Part shown: piece after piece, positions 1 to 9,792 of the stretch
Numbering within the stretch: the first letter of the stretch is position 1
Layout: every line of letters begins with the position of its first letter
Source of the DNA: Mortierella alpina
Lineage: Eukaryota; Mortierellomycota; Mortierellomycetes; Mortierellales; Mortierellaceae
Length of the DNA: 64,000 nt
Assembly: GCA_029449245.1 (NCBI GenBank)
Contig: JANATF010000014.1
Coordinates: 376,501-440,500 of the forward strand
Direction of reading: 5' to 3'
Position numbers and translations under genes: made by a program
The notes under the pieces: model-generated
Databases searched by the model: none
Told to the model about the DNA's origin: nothing
What the model saw: the letters and a program-made list of their open reading frames with translations, nothing else

Positions 1-842
1 AATAGCAAGGAGGACCAGTATATGTCCTCTAGGAGACTCAATAATGCTTGCCTGATTGCTCAATCCGGGGCAGTTTTCATCACTGAGAGTAATTGTGGTA
101 TAAGGGTAGACATCCGTCCAGATCTGACCATAGCTATGTTTTTAGTGAATTATAAGGTTGAAAAGAAATTTTCGGTTAGATATCAATGGACAGCCAAAAT
201 CTCTGCTCCTCCTTCTCATCATGGATATGCGATAACCCAAAGGGTTTTTTTCTCTTCAGTCCCCTGTTGTCATGTTTGAAACCTTAAAACTAAACTTACA
301 GATTATTAGAGTAGGAAGGTGCATTGATATCACCCAAGGCTTTGGCAAGGTTGATCAGAGCAGTATGCTCCCAGCAGATCAAAATATTACCAGAGCCTTT
401 GTAATTACTAACAGCGTTCTTGACACAGGACGAATCATCACGAGCACAGCTGTGGTCGATAGTAAGTCCAAGATCAGCAGCTAATGGTTGCACAGTCAAA
501 TAGGGACGCTCTAGATTTCCAGCTAAAATATTTGGGAATGCCTTTGTTAAATCAATAGAACTTCGGTAGAAAGTTGAACTCTTCAAATTTATTTTCAATC
601 TTACCAGAATCGTATTGTTGGGCCATAATATAACTAATGTCATATTGGGAGGAGTTGCCGAAAATAGTCCGGAGGCATTGAGAACGCTGAACACCAGTAG
701 CGCTGAGACCCACGCTGCCATCTGAAGGCTTTTCGCCGTGACGAATAAGGTAAACGGTAGGCATGGAAGTGTTAGTCGGGGTAGTGGCGACAAGAGTGCC
801 AAAAGCAGCAACGGCGAGAGTAGACAAGGCAGTGAACTTCAT
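1..842 (-). CDS. Secreted histidine phosphatase-like protein, 3' partial
   Basis: Probable member of the histidine phosphatase (phosphoglycerate mutase-like) superfamily. Three exons are proposed: 842-605, 522-300 and 133-1; phases agree across both GT-AG introns (82 and 166 nt). The start at 842 opens with MKFTALSTLAVAAFGTLVA, a typical signal peptide, so the enzyme is probably secreted or enters the secretory pathway. The catalytic signature VYLIRHGEKP (RHG, with the phospho-accepting His) follows at about residue 30. A later segment, ILICWEHTALINLA, occupies the place of the second conserved His region, and a Cys-containing CPGL motif lies near the C-terminus, as in small fungal members. 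No stop codon is reached before base 1, so the gene either runs off the window or has another splice site. The substrate cannot be read from the sequence. Confidence 0.75.
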
Positions 843-1015
843 GCTTGCTAAAAAAAAAAAATGAGAGAGAGAGGTGTTAGGAAGGATGAAGCGACAGAGA
901 ACGGGGTGAAGGGGAGGGTAATGAAGAGAGTAAGGCAAAGAGAAGGACGACGATGAAGGCGATAGGTGACGAAAAGAGGGTGATAGATGACGAAAAGAGG
1001 TGACGAAAAGAGATG

Positions 1016-1029
1016 GGGTATATATACCC
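1016..1029 (-). promoter_or_regulatory. Palindromic TATA-like element
   Basis: A perfect 14-bp palindrome, GGGTATATATACCC, lies about 175 nt upstream of the histidine phosphatase start codon. It is the best TATA-box candidate for that gene. The 962-1012 stretch just 3' of it on the minus strand is a short tandem repeat of a TGACGAAAAGAG-like unit in the presumed 5' leader. Confidence 0.4.
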
Positions 1030-1102
1030 AAGAGAAAGTAGTACTTTGTTGGCTCAGATGACGTCATCAACGTCACGTGTGCCCCACGACGCACTACCTT
1101 CT

Positions 1103-4100
1103 TCACATTTTCGTGCCACACAGCTGGTGCTGGTGATGGTGCTGGTGTGGTTGTAGATACTGGGGCCGCTCCTGCCTTTGTACGTAGGATTGCAGAATAT
1201 TGGCTATGTTGTTTCCTGCGAGAACATCCCTATGCAAGTATGTCCGGCAGGTTCTGCAAAATAGTATCCTGATCTGGACTTGACAGACGAAGTTGTGGCA
1301 GTCGGGGCACTTCTTGCTCGTATAAAATTCATTTACTCCGACTACGATGTATCCGAGTGCCCTTGCCTAGAAATCGATCATGGACGAAAAGTTATTAGTG
1401 CCTTCATGGTCCGTGCCAACGTAGCCAGTGATGATATTTAGCAAGCATATGTACCGTTTGCACAAAGTAAGCCATAAATGATGTGTGTGGCGATGTCAAG
1501 CCACGCTGGGAAGAGAACTGCCCAAGTCCTACTCCGATAATGACCTTCTCGTCGTCAGACCGTCTACTTCCAGCGAAGCCGCCCACTAGAATATGTCGAG
1601 GAGAAGGAACAACAGTAGGTTTAGACAGGATGAATTTGTTGCGCTGTAGCACGGCCACACAGTTGTCCGAGGAACACTTACCCATGTTCAAGATCCTGTC
1701 TGTCATACAAGCAAACTCGGCTTCTCGGGCCTTCCGTGCATCAGACACGTTCCGCTTCACAATCATGCGACCTCCATTGTAAAATTCTTGTAGCTGGTCG
1801 TCATGCTGCGCCAACACCTCGACATACTTTGCCATGTTGGCATCGGGACCTCGAAGAGGGGGTAATGCTGTTTCGATCGCCGCCAAAGTTTCCTCCCGTC
1901 CTGAGGGAACCTTCTGCTTCCTTGATTCAGTCCATCGCCGGAGCTTGAGGGTGGGTTGGTAAACGGCTTTGCTGTTGATGGCGAGGCTGTGGAATACACC
2001 CGTGCCTTCATCAGATGGAAGCAAGGCACAGGCGCCAAAGTCAAGGCCCAGAATCTTGATGTCGGTAGGGTTGCACTGCCAGATGTCATCGACGTCTTGA
2101 CTTGTGCGTTCAATATTTCGAACTTCAGTCAGATAGTAATCCACGCCTGCAACGGTGGGTCGTTAAACGGGGAGGCAAAGATCCTCAGACACACGCTTGT
2201 ACCGAGCGCATTGCAGCTCTTTGAGTTTGTAGGCAAGTATTTGGATCCTGTGGCCGTCGTTTTTGATTGACCCGTGTGCCACATATCCTTGCTCAGCATA
2301 TTCCCGAATACGGCTGGTGTCGCGCACTCCTCGAATGTGTTGCCGTATATCTTCGATGGATAGCAATCGGACAGCCCCCCTGTGACTCCTGAGACGTTTT
2401 CGCTCAGCCTTGATTTTTAACCTTGGTGCCTCTGTCGGATCAATCTCGTCCTTGCCTACAGGAGAAATAAACCTCCTGATCAAATAGCCGGGTTCTTTTG
2501 TGGAGATCCATTCACAAACATCTCGTTGCGACGATGCGGTGCGAAATTCGACCTTGGCGATTTCTAGCAGCGTTTTTCGCAGAACCTCGTGCTGCCAAAA
2601 TAGACGAACGAGGTCAAGCTCAGACAGGGTGATGAAGCCCGTGGCAACTCCAAACATGGGTGCCAACTGGGTACCGACTCTTGTTGGCTCTGTTGATGCG
2701 GTGGAAGTTCTCGATGGCGGAAGGACTGTTGTCGACTTGGAGAGAAGCACTCGGCATAGGTTCCTTCTTTGCTGCCTATCATGTACGACACGGTGAATGA
2801 GTGAACACATTTTTTTTTTTGGGCGTGTAAGATTGCAAACCACTCAAGGTTACCTTTTCAAGTATGTCGGCTGTCCCGCGACAAATAGCTGCTTAAACTC
2901 TCGGGCCATGCTGGAGCCGATGCCGTCCAAAAATGACCAGGCGGGATATGGCATTTTCCTTCTAATCGTGTCCTGCCTCACTCTTTCGCAGAGTCCGAAA
3001 TCGTGAGCACGATTGATGAGCGTTACAACTTTCTTGCCAGGCGTGGAAGAGAACAGCACGATCCTGAGTACATGTACATGTATGTTGCAAGTGTAGTAAA
3101 AAACTGTCCATTGCTGCTCTGTTCATCGTCGGGATCTTCCCTTGTCTCCTGTGTAGAGGCTGCTGAAATCCTTGGACAAAGAAAGTCGAGAATCCTTCTG
3201 TCTCCTGGCTCGATCGTTTCCTGCGATTCAATTCGATCAGACAGGCCACCAGCTGCTGGCACTTCCGCTTAGTTTTATGGGCGATTCTGCTGACATCTCG
3301 AAGACATCTTTCAACCTCGGTGGCCACCTCCAGGCGCTTGAAATCCGAATTAAAGTGGGAAATCGTATGAAGCTTGACGTCGCGTGGCGTGTTCTCTACG
3401 GCTCCTCTCACGTTTGCGGATAAGGTGCCCACGTCCAAGGTCGAAAGAGGATACTCTCTTTTCATTGCTCGCATCAAATCAACCTTTTCCATGGTTTCCA
3501 AGGGTTTGGCTGCAGAGTTGCTCCTTGTCGAGTTATCGCCAAAGGGATCTTCTTCGCTGTTATTCTGGCTGTTGGCTTGGCAGACCTTGGTGTGTGGGGC
3601 TTCCTGTGGTACCGGACCATACCTTTGGGCTCATCATGCTGAAGCACGCGCACCCGTGTTTTGTGACTATACCGGGGGCGCCAAGAACTGGATCCGCTGT
3701 TGGGCGAAGGCCTATCGACGAGTCGGTATCGATTGAACCCCTCAGGCTTCTGAACGCTCTCTCTAGTAGATGGTCTGCTCCAAACGCAAGACGAAAAAAG
3801 TTAATATTCAATAAATGGTTCGATCAAGACGAAACTCCAATTTGATTTTTCTTACCTGCCAGTCAGGCGACGTTGCTCTTCTTTTCTGGTCTGCTCCTGT
3901 TTGTAGAACTCGCGCATATCTTGCAGCCGGTGCGTGAGATCCTCATACGCCAGATCCACTGAGGGTTGTGAAGGTGGGACTGGCTCTTGGACGAGATCGA
4001 TGAACACGCGCCTGGCATTTGTGAAGGATTCATTCGTTGTGCTCTTTAGGGCCACCTGATCCAGAGCAAGATAATCCTCCACCATGTTTTCTGGGTCTAG

Positions 4101-4908
4101 GAAACGAGCATGAAGTTGTAGGACGACGTTAACGATGTTTCCCCTGTGCTTACCTGTCCCCGCAAGATCCTTCACCAGCTTGAGATTCGCGCTACCCAAT
4201 GATGGCATATTGCTGTTGTGATCATTTCTTGATATGACTCCAAGGACACGCAGCTGCTCCCGACTGATGCCTAACGCATCCACAACGCCTTGAATATCGT
4301 AGAGCATAAAGCAACCTCCTGAAGTGAGCCTGCATATACGATTAACGGTGCAATATACTGCCATGTCGCTATCCTTGCTGACGACAATGTCGGTAGGGCC
4401 GCAAGCACGAGCGATTGCCAAGTCCGCTTCCGTTGGAGCGATTTGAATTTGCCACCCATGCTGCCGAAGATAGTGGGCAAACCCGATGCGAGTATCCAGC
4501 GACCAGTAGAAGACCTTGTTGACGAGTTTCTGGATGCCTTGGAACCTCCACCTCCGGACTGTCTCGTCGTTGTGAATGCGGTGCTGCAGTTTGCCCATCA
4601 GCTCCTCCGCCTGCTTGGCTGAATCTTGACGCGTCTGACGTCGCTTGGCGTGGGTCGACTCATTCTCCCTCGCCTGAGCTCCGTCGAGATAGAGCACAGC
4701 TCGTGCTTTTGGCACCATCTTGGGAGATTTCTTGCTCCAGAATCTGGTGTGCCAGCTCAGGGGGATGGCGCATGTAGATGCTCCGAATGGCGATGAAAAA
4801 GGTACCTTGGATGTCAACATGACAAACAGCGTCGAGAGGTACATGGTGGCGGAACTTGGGCTCATAGCCCTTCTTCTTGAAAAGAGGCCACAGGCCCACG
4901 ACGCCCAT
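1103..4908 (-). pseudogene. XPG/FEN1-like nuclease fused to TnpB/Fanzor-like nuclease, copy A
   Basis: One minus-strand gene carries two nuclease modules. Proposed exons: 4908-3856, 3774-3623, 3509-2854, 2775-2195, 2146-1455, 1366-1103. The N-terminal module begins MGVVGLWPLFKKKGYEP as XPG/FEN1 proteins do. It keeps acidic residues in HVDIQG, LYLDGAQ, PTEADLA (XPG-I) and SKDSDMAVY, followed by a helical 'LGVIS.ND' region. At 3856 the frame enters a GTAAGA donor and continues through a basic linker into a long helical region. Then come RuvC-I (ILGLDFGACALL), a GLGQFSSQRG segment, VNEFYTSKKCPDC, a second CRTC pair and LHRDVLAGNNIANI, the zinc ribbon and RuvC-III of TnpB/Fanzor. The frame appears broken by 1-nt indels near 4727 (CCC run), 3230 and 3030, hence the pseudogene call; sequencing error or missed micro-introns remain possible. 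The intron at 3622-3510 is the least certain splice. Copy B repeats the layout. Confidence 0.75.
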
Positions 4909-5414
4909 TACGTGTACTTAGAATACGATTGAACGAAACCTGCCAGTGGAAAAGGGCGCGAGTGTAAAGCTTCAGTGGGGAACAACGAGAGTTTTTGAAA
5001 CGCAAGAGAGAAATCAGGTTGGAGTGAAAACGGCCAAGGGATGAGAGATGGAGGAGCCAGAAAGTGTAGATTACATTGGGAGCACCGTGGCGATCTGAAT
5101 GAACGAGGGAGAAAGTGCCAGTGAGTAACCCAAACCCATAAAAAGGTGAGTCGCATTGGGGTTTGGGCCACTCTTTTCCCATGCGAGACCATGACGTTAA
5201 TGTATTTACTTCCATTCCGTACAGGAAATAACCAATTTGTCACCTCTCCCACGCTCGTTTTCCTCTGCCACTATACCCACGATTTCTTCGCCTATTGCCA
5301 CCACCTTTCCTCGTCCTTCGCCTTCCTTCGTCCTTCATCTCACACATCCATCGCTTTACAGCCTCTCTTACGTAACAACCCTCTGACCCTGTTCTGACAT
5401 GTCGATGGACTAGT

Positions 5415-5610
5415 CCAGGGCATTCAAGATTGAGGTCTCCACGACACATACTGTTGCCTCAATCCCAATCATCGAGGATAGCGATAACCTCCCCCTCCTC
5501 CTCAACAATGTCGACTCAGCTCTCCAAGGTGTTTCGTGGGGATCTTCCAGAAGAGACAGTCCACATCATCGTCCAGCACCCTCCTCAAGGTAATATTGAC
5601 GCGCTTGCTC
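5415..5610 (+). pseudogene. Crinkler (CRN)-like header fragment
   Basis: Short plus-strand pieces read AFKIEVSTTHTVAS, then IIEDSDNLPLLLNNV, then, after a one-frame shift, LSKVFRGDLPEETVHIIVQ just before a GT donor-like site. The 'L..vF...LP..tvHiiVq' pattern resembles the end of the ubiquitin-like header domain of fungal Crinkler proteins. Most of the header is missing and the frame changes inside the fragment, so it is probably a remnant. No C-terminal effector domain could be identified downstream before the XPG-like fragment begins. Confidence 0.4.
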
Positions 5611-5959
5611 TCATTCTTATTCCATTTCTCCAGTTGCATATTGTATTCCAGGCACCCGGCTAGTGAACAAGGAAGCGTGTTTAAGCGGTTATGATGGATG
5701 TCCTCAGTGAAACATTCAACACACGACCTCTATCTGAATGGCCGCATCAGCTCGCCATTTCTGAAATGTGCCCAACTCTCGTCAGCAAGGCGGAATTGCT
5801 GGGTGGAGGGAGCCTGGCTTAGAGCAGGGCACGACGACGATGCACACGATGATGTCGATGGAGTTCATGGACGCTCATGTCAACCTTGGTCAGCCCGCAA
5901 CAACATGTCTATCGCTCCAGTTTTCTTCCTCATATCCAAGCTTTAGGAAGCAGACTTGC

Positions 5960-6480
5960 TATTCTTCATGAGGATCGATGGTGCTTGATTGGTCCCATAT
6001 TTGTCCAGTTCCTGCGCAAAAAAGGGCACGAGCCTGTCAGCCTTAACACCGCGAAAATGCTTAGCCCATCCACATCCCCTGCACCATACACAATACTTGT
6101 CGATGTCCTCGGGTCCTATTGCCTCTTCATTCGAAACGCATACACGTCATGTTTCTGGGAGATCGCTCATGGCGTTTTCAAGCGGCAGATTGAAATGGTT
6201 GTTGCAATGACGAATATGGTCCTCTACATCGATGAAGTGCCCGCAGAAGAGAAAAGCCCTACCTTAGCAAAGCGAGAGAAGCGGCGCCAGGAGGCTTTGA
6301 AGTCCATGGTTGACAAGTTACAGGTGCTTGAGCAGGCGTGAAATATGCTCCGCGTGCGCAAGCGCCATTTCATGGACATCACAAAGGGTTTGCGCTCGGC
6401 ATTTTACTGGGGCATGGATGCAAGACGGGCTTTTGGCACATGCATGCTTGAACGCGGGTGAATCGTGGTGATTTATCCGA
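5960..6480 (+). pseudogene. XPG-like nuclease N-terminal fragment, copy C
   Basis: The plus strand encodes a degraded relative of the XPG-like modules of A and B. LRKKGHEPVSLN matches the start-proximal KKGYEP segment of copy A. ILVDVLGSY carries the first catalytic Asp region, and LYIDEVPAEEKSPTLAKREKRRQ matches the 'YlDG...EK..th..R' block with DG changed to DE. A stop follows at 6339-6341, but related sequence (GLRSAFYWGMDARRAFG) continues in frame 3 codons later. The start region contains a stop and a frame change. The fragment ends where a reversed DIRS recombinase remnant begins at about 6520, suggesting a rearrangement or insertion removed the rest. Confidence 0.6.
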
Positions 6481-6519
6481 TAGAGGCCATCTATCCATAG
6501 GCACGAGGACCATTGCGTG

Positions 6520-7262
6520 GGCGATGCGGCGGTATTACTCATGGAATGCGGTCACAGGGCAATACATGGGGTTTAGATGCGGAAGAATCGTCACCATCTT
6601 GCTGATGCTCTGCTGTTGACGGAGCTCTTTTGGCAGCAGTATGGAGAGTTCCAGCTCGGTATCGGCCATCCCGGACCTGTTGAGGTCGATGCATGCGATG
6701 TCGTCCGGACGTAAGAAACTGCACACGTCTAGAAACCAGCACATCGTCCGAGTGAGATCGAGCCAATGCAGACGGTCGTTGCTCCTGAGGCCGTTGATGA
6801 AAGTGAAGATGGGGTCCAGATTCGCCTCGGTGTGTCGACTTACTAGGTTCTAGGGAGTGCACCTCTTTAGTCGGAGGCCACCTACCTTTTTATCAAAGTT
6901 CATTGAGTGTATAGATAGCCCGTGGCAGGACACCAATAAATGAGTCCTGCCTCAGCAAACAATAAACAAGAACTCTTGGCCTCCTTGACTTCCCCTATTC
7001 CAGTCTACATTTCAGCCATCATCAGCACCTCAAATGGTGCATACGACTTGAAATCCGCGGTCTCGTTGAAGAGCGCAAAAATAGCCGTCTTGTGGACCTT
7101 AACGGTGTTGAAAGACCATTGGTTTCTGGAGTAGCGTAAGCGAGGAAGTTCATCAACTCGACAGAGTTCAGGACCAAGGGAGCCAGGTCAAGATGCTCCA
7201 TTCATCGAGCAAAGGCGCGTTGAAGGCTCGAGCATGCGCCTTTTTGGCGGACCAGAGTTGTT
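6520..7262 (-). mobile_element. DIRS tyrosine-recombinase remnant
   Basis: The minus strand encodes a diverged, broken copy of the tyrosine recombinase of the DIRS element at 8660-12960. FLRPDDIACIDLN and LELSILLPKELRQQQ are shared almost exactly with that element. The remnant corresponds to about 12300-11690 of the full copy, in reverse orientation. It lacks the C-terminal catalytic residues, the reverse transcriptase and the termini, so it is inert. Confidence 0.8.
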
Positions 7263-7484
7263 GTAAACTTGTACTTGAAACTAGTTGGCAAGTTTTATGC
7301 TAGTATACTAGGAGAGTAAGTGAGAAAAAGATGTGGGTACACATTTACCACATACCGTTATTTACATGCGCTTATTGTTATTATAGAGATATTAATATAA
7401 TCGGGCAGATAGATAGGTGAAGGAGTCATGGCCAAGAGATGAATAGCGGAGGACTATGGTCTGGCGCGTAAATTAACTTCTGAT

Positions 7485-8390
7485 GATTGGCCATGATCCT
7501 AGTTCATTAGAGGTTAAGCCAATACCAGATGGCATGGGTACAGGATGACTGATCCGGACCCAGGAACATCGTTCTGGTTCTTGTTGTTCGTGCAGACGAA
7601 GGTCCATGGTTGCACAGTCACGATCACTTAGTACATGAGCGCTCTGTACTCACCTAAACGAATATCATCTCTGTTTTTTATTAGATGAATCTGCATCAAG
7701 GATCGTCTAACTTCTCAGAGAGGGACTTAGGTGACGCTCTTAGCACCGCCTCGGCACCCCAAAACATGTTACAAGGTTTTGGTAAGGTAGATCATTGAGT
7801 ATTAACAGCTAAAAGGGGTCAAGGACTGCAAAGGACAATAATCATGAGCGTATCCTAGACCCGTGTCAACGGTATGGTCTTTTGACCTTTACGCGTTCCG
7901 ATCAGTATGGATCGGGTTCTTTTACCGTTAAGTAGATGCGTCGAATATGGTCTTAAGCTCTGATGAGTTACTTATATGATTGCTACTACTTTTATGATCT
8001 CTGTCTACTACTGGACTCTGGTTACTATTGAACACACTCAAGATTGAAGACCACGCAATAGATTTTCGCAAGTAAAGCCCTTACAACGTCTACATCAGCA
8101 TGATCGTTGCCTACCGTACCAAATGGACGGAGGCATTGGTAGCACCCTTAGAAGTCCCCAAGGACTCTAGTGCTGTCCAACAGGTTGCTTGTGATCAACG
8201 TCAGCGATAACGACTTTGGGGACCTTTCCCCCAGGAACATGTGGAGTTTATTGATCGACTCAAGAATGTTCGAAAGTGTTCCGCTGACAACGATGAGAGC
8301 AATGATGAGGACTGCTCCAAGAAATCGACGAACTAATCTCTCATTGCAGCCCTGCCTCTATAAAATTGCAGCTTCGTACTGCGTTACTAC
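7485..8390 (+). pseudogene. Relic gene of a dispersed family, split by a 278-bp insert
   Basis: Plus-strand pieces read MNLHQGSSNFSE (from 7686) and, after an interruption at about 7762-8039, KIEDHA.DFRK, YISMIVAY and then NVSDNDFGDLSP. The same order, without the insert, occurs on the minus strand at 33190-33655, so both are relics of one gene family. Stops and frame changes interrupt both copies. The leader at 7485-7620 is also repeated at 29195-29320. I do not recognise the family. Confidence 0.5.
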
Positions 8391-8694
8391 TGGAAGTCTT
8401 GTGAGCTGCTCTATCCTTTTCCACCACTTCATTTTGCCACCATTCCTAGCGTTTGCACACCTATTCTTACTTCAAATATTTGATGTTACTGGCGAAAACA
8501 GCAGGAAGACAAAAAAGGATGAAAGAGGCAAAGGAGAAAGGAGCTTAGCATGAGAATGGCTGGCGTCAAAATTGATTACGGTGACTAGAGATGTGATCTG
8601 AGTGAGCTGAGCGAGCAAGCAATAAGCTCGCTCGTTCATTTTACCACATGGTATATAATATATTATTATTCAGCCCTTCGATGGGACTCTCCCT

Positions 8695-9792
8695 GTGTGT
8701 ACCTTTTCTTTTATTGTCATGATCCTCCAAATAAAAAACCTGTTTTTTTTTTTTTTTTTTGGTGGCGTGGATATCTATATCTACTGGATCCAAGGCAGCT
8801 CAGAAACTCATCTTTTCTTTTATCACGAACTGGAACTCATCCTTCGCAAGCATCGATCATTGCATCCTCAGGATGAATCCACTCCTACTCTCTCCCCTGA
8901 CGTCCTCCAAGCGATTTTTGATCGCCTCGAGGCTCAGGAGCGCCGACTTGAGGCCCAAGATAGGGAGCTTGTCGAGCTTCGCGCCAACGCTTCCCTCGGT
9001 GACCCAAATGTCTCCCAGAAGGCTCGTTCTACCACTCTTACCCCTTATCCCGAACTCCTTCTCAAGTGCCCTGCCGTTGGTGAGGAACAGTTCTTCGAAG
9101 CTGCCCTCCCCAAAGAACACAAAGTCTTCACCATGGCAGATTACCACTACAATTCCCTCATGGAGTACCAAGCCCCTGCACTCCATCCGCTCGGTGGTCA
9201 TCTTAAACTCTCTGCACAAGCAAAGGCAGTTAATGACACCCTCGCCCTTTACCAAACTAAACTCGCTCACCTTACACGCCCCATTGACACCTTCGTTCAC
9301 GAACTCACCCAGAACCCTGAGGATCCCCAGTTGCTCACAAAAGTATTTGCTTTCGCCAACACACTCAGGATCATGCTGGGTGACATTGCGGGACAGATGT
9401 CCCAATCTCGTCGCGACGGCGGTCTCTATGCCGTCTCCCAGATCAGCCTCGCTGACGGCCCCTCTTTGCTTACGGTCGATGACCTGGCTGAGCGCCGCCG
9501 GCAGGCTGAAGCCATTTTGGCTGCTTCGAAACCTGTTGTCGACCCGAAGACGGTCGAGAAGAAGTCTCAAGACAAGCAACGTTCCAGGACTCAGCAAAGC
9601 GACTCTAATAAGAAGAACAGCAGCGGAAAGAGTGCCAGCAAGAGCAGCAACTACAACAAGAGCGACAAAAAGTCCAAGGGCAACAACAGCAGCAACTCTG
9701 GCGACCGCAGTTACGGCCAGAAACGCAGCAAATCCCGATCCAACGACGACAGTGGACAGGGAAACGGATCAGAGGGGGAGACACGCCAGTAG
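8695..9792 (+). CDS. DIRS gag-like protein
   Basis: First ORF of the DIRS element. The first 60 residues read through the terminal-repeat T-run and are unlikely to be translated as such; coding-like sequence starts near 8870. It has a short coiled-coil-like segment (LEAQERRLEAQDRELVELRA), a globular middle, and a C-terminal tail rich in Ser, Asn, Lys and Arg that probably binds RNA. No CCHC knuckle is present. The stop at 9790-9792 overlaps the reverse-transcriptase frame, which is already open there. Confidence 0.7.
   Translation: MCTFSFIVMILQIKNLFFFFFFGGVDIYIYWIQGSSETHLFFYHELELILRKHRSLHPQDESTPTLSPDVLQAIFDRLEAQERRLEAQDRELVELRANASLGDPNVSQKARSTTLTPYPELLLKCPAVGEEQFFEAALPKEHKVFTMADYHYNSLMEYQAPALHPLGGHLKLSAQAKAVNDTLALYQTKLAHLTRPIDTFVHELTQNPEDPQLLTKVFAFANTLRIMLGDIAGQMSQSRRDGGLYAVSQISLADGPSLLTVDDLAERRRQAEAILAASKPVVDPKTVEKKSQDKQRSRTQQSDSNKKNSSGKSASKSSNYNKSDKKSKGNNSSNSGDRSYGQKRSKSRSNDDSGQGNGSEGETRQ

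Noticed and set aside
1404-2144. Fanzor-like block in copy A as a separate short gene
   Set aside because: Its 'start' is not an ATG, and flanking GT-AG introns join it in phase to exons on both sides.
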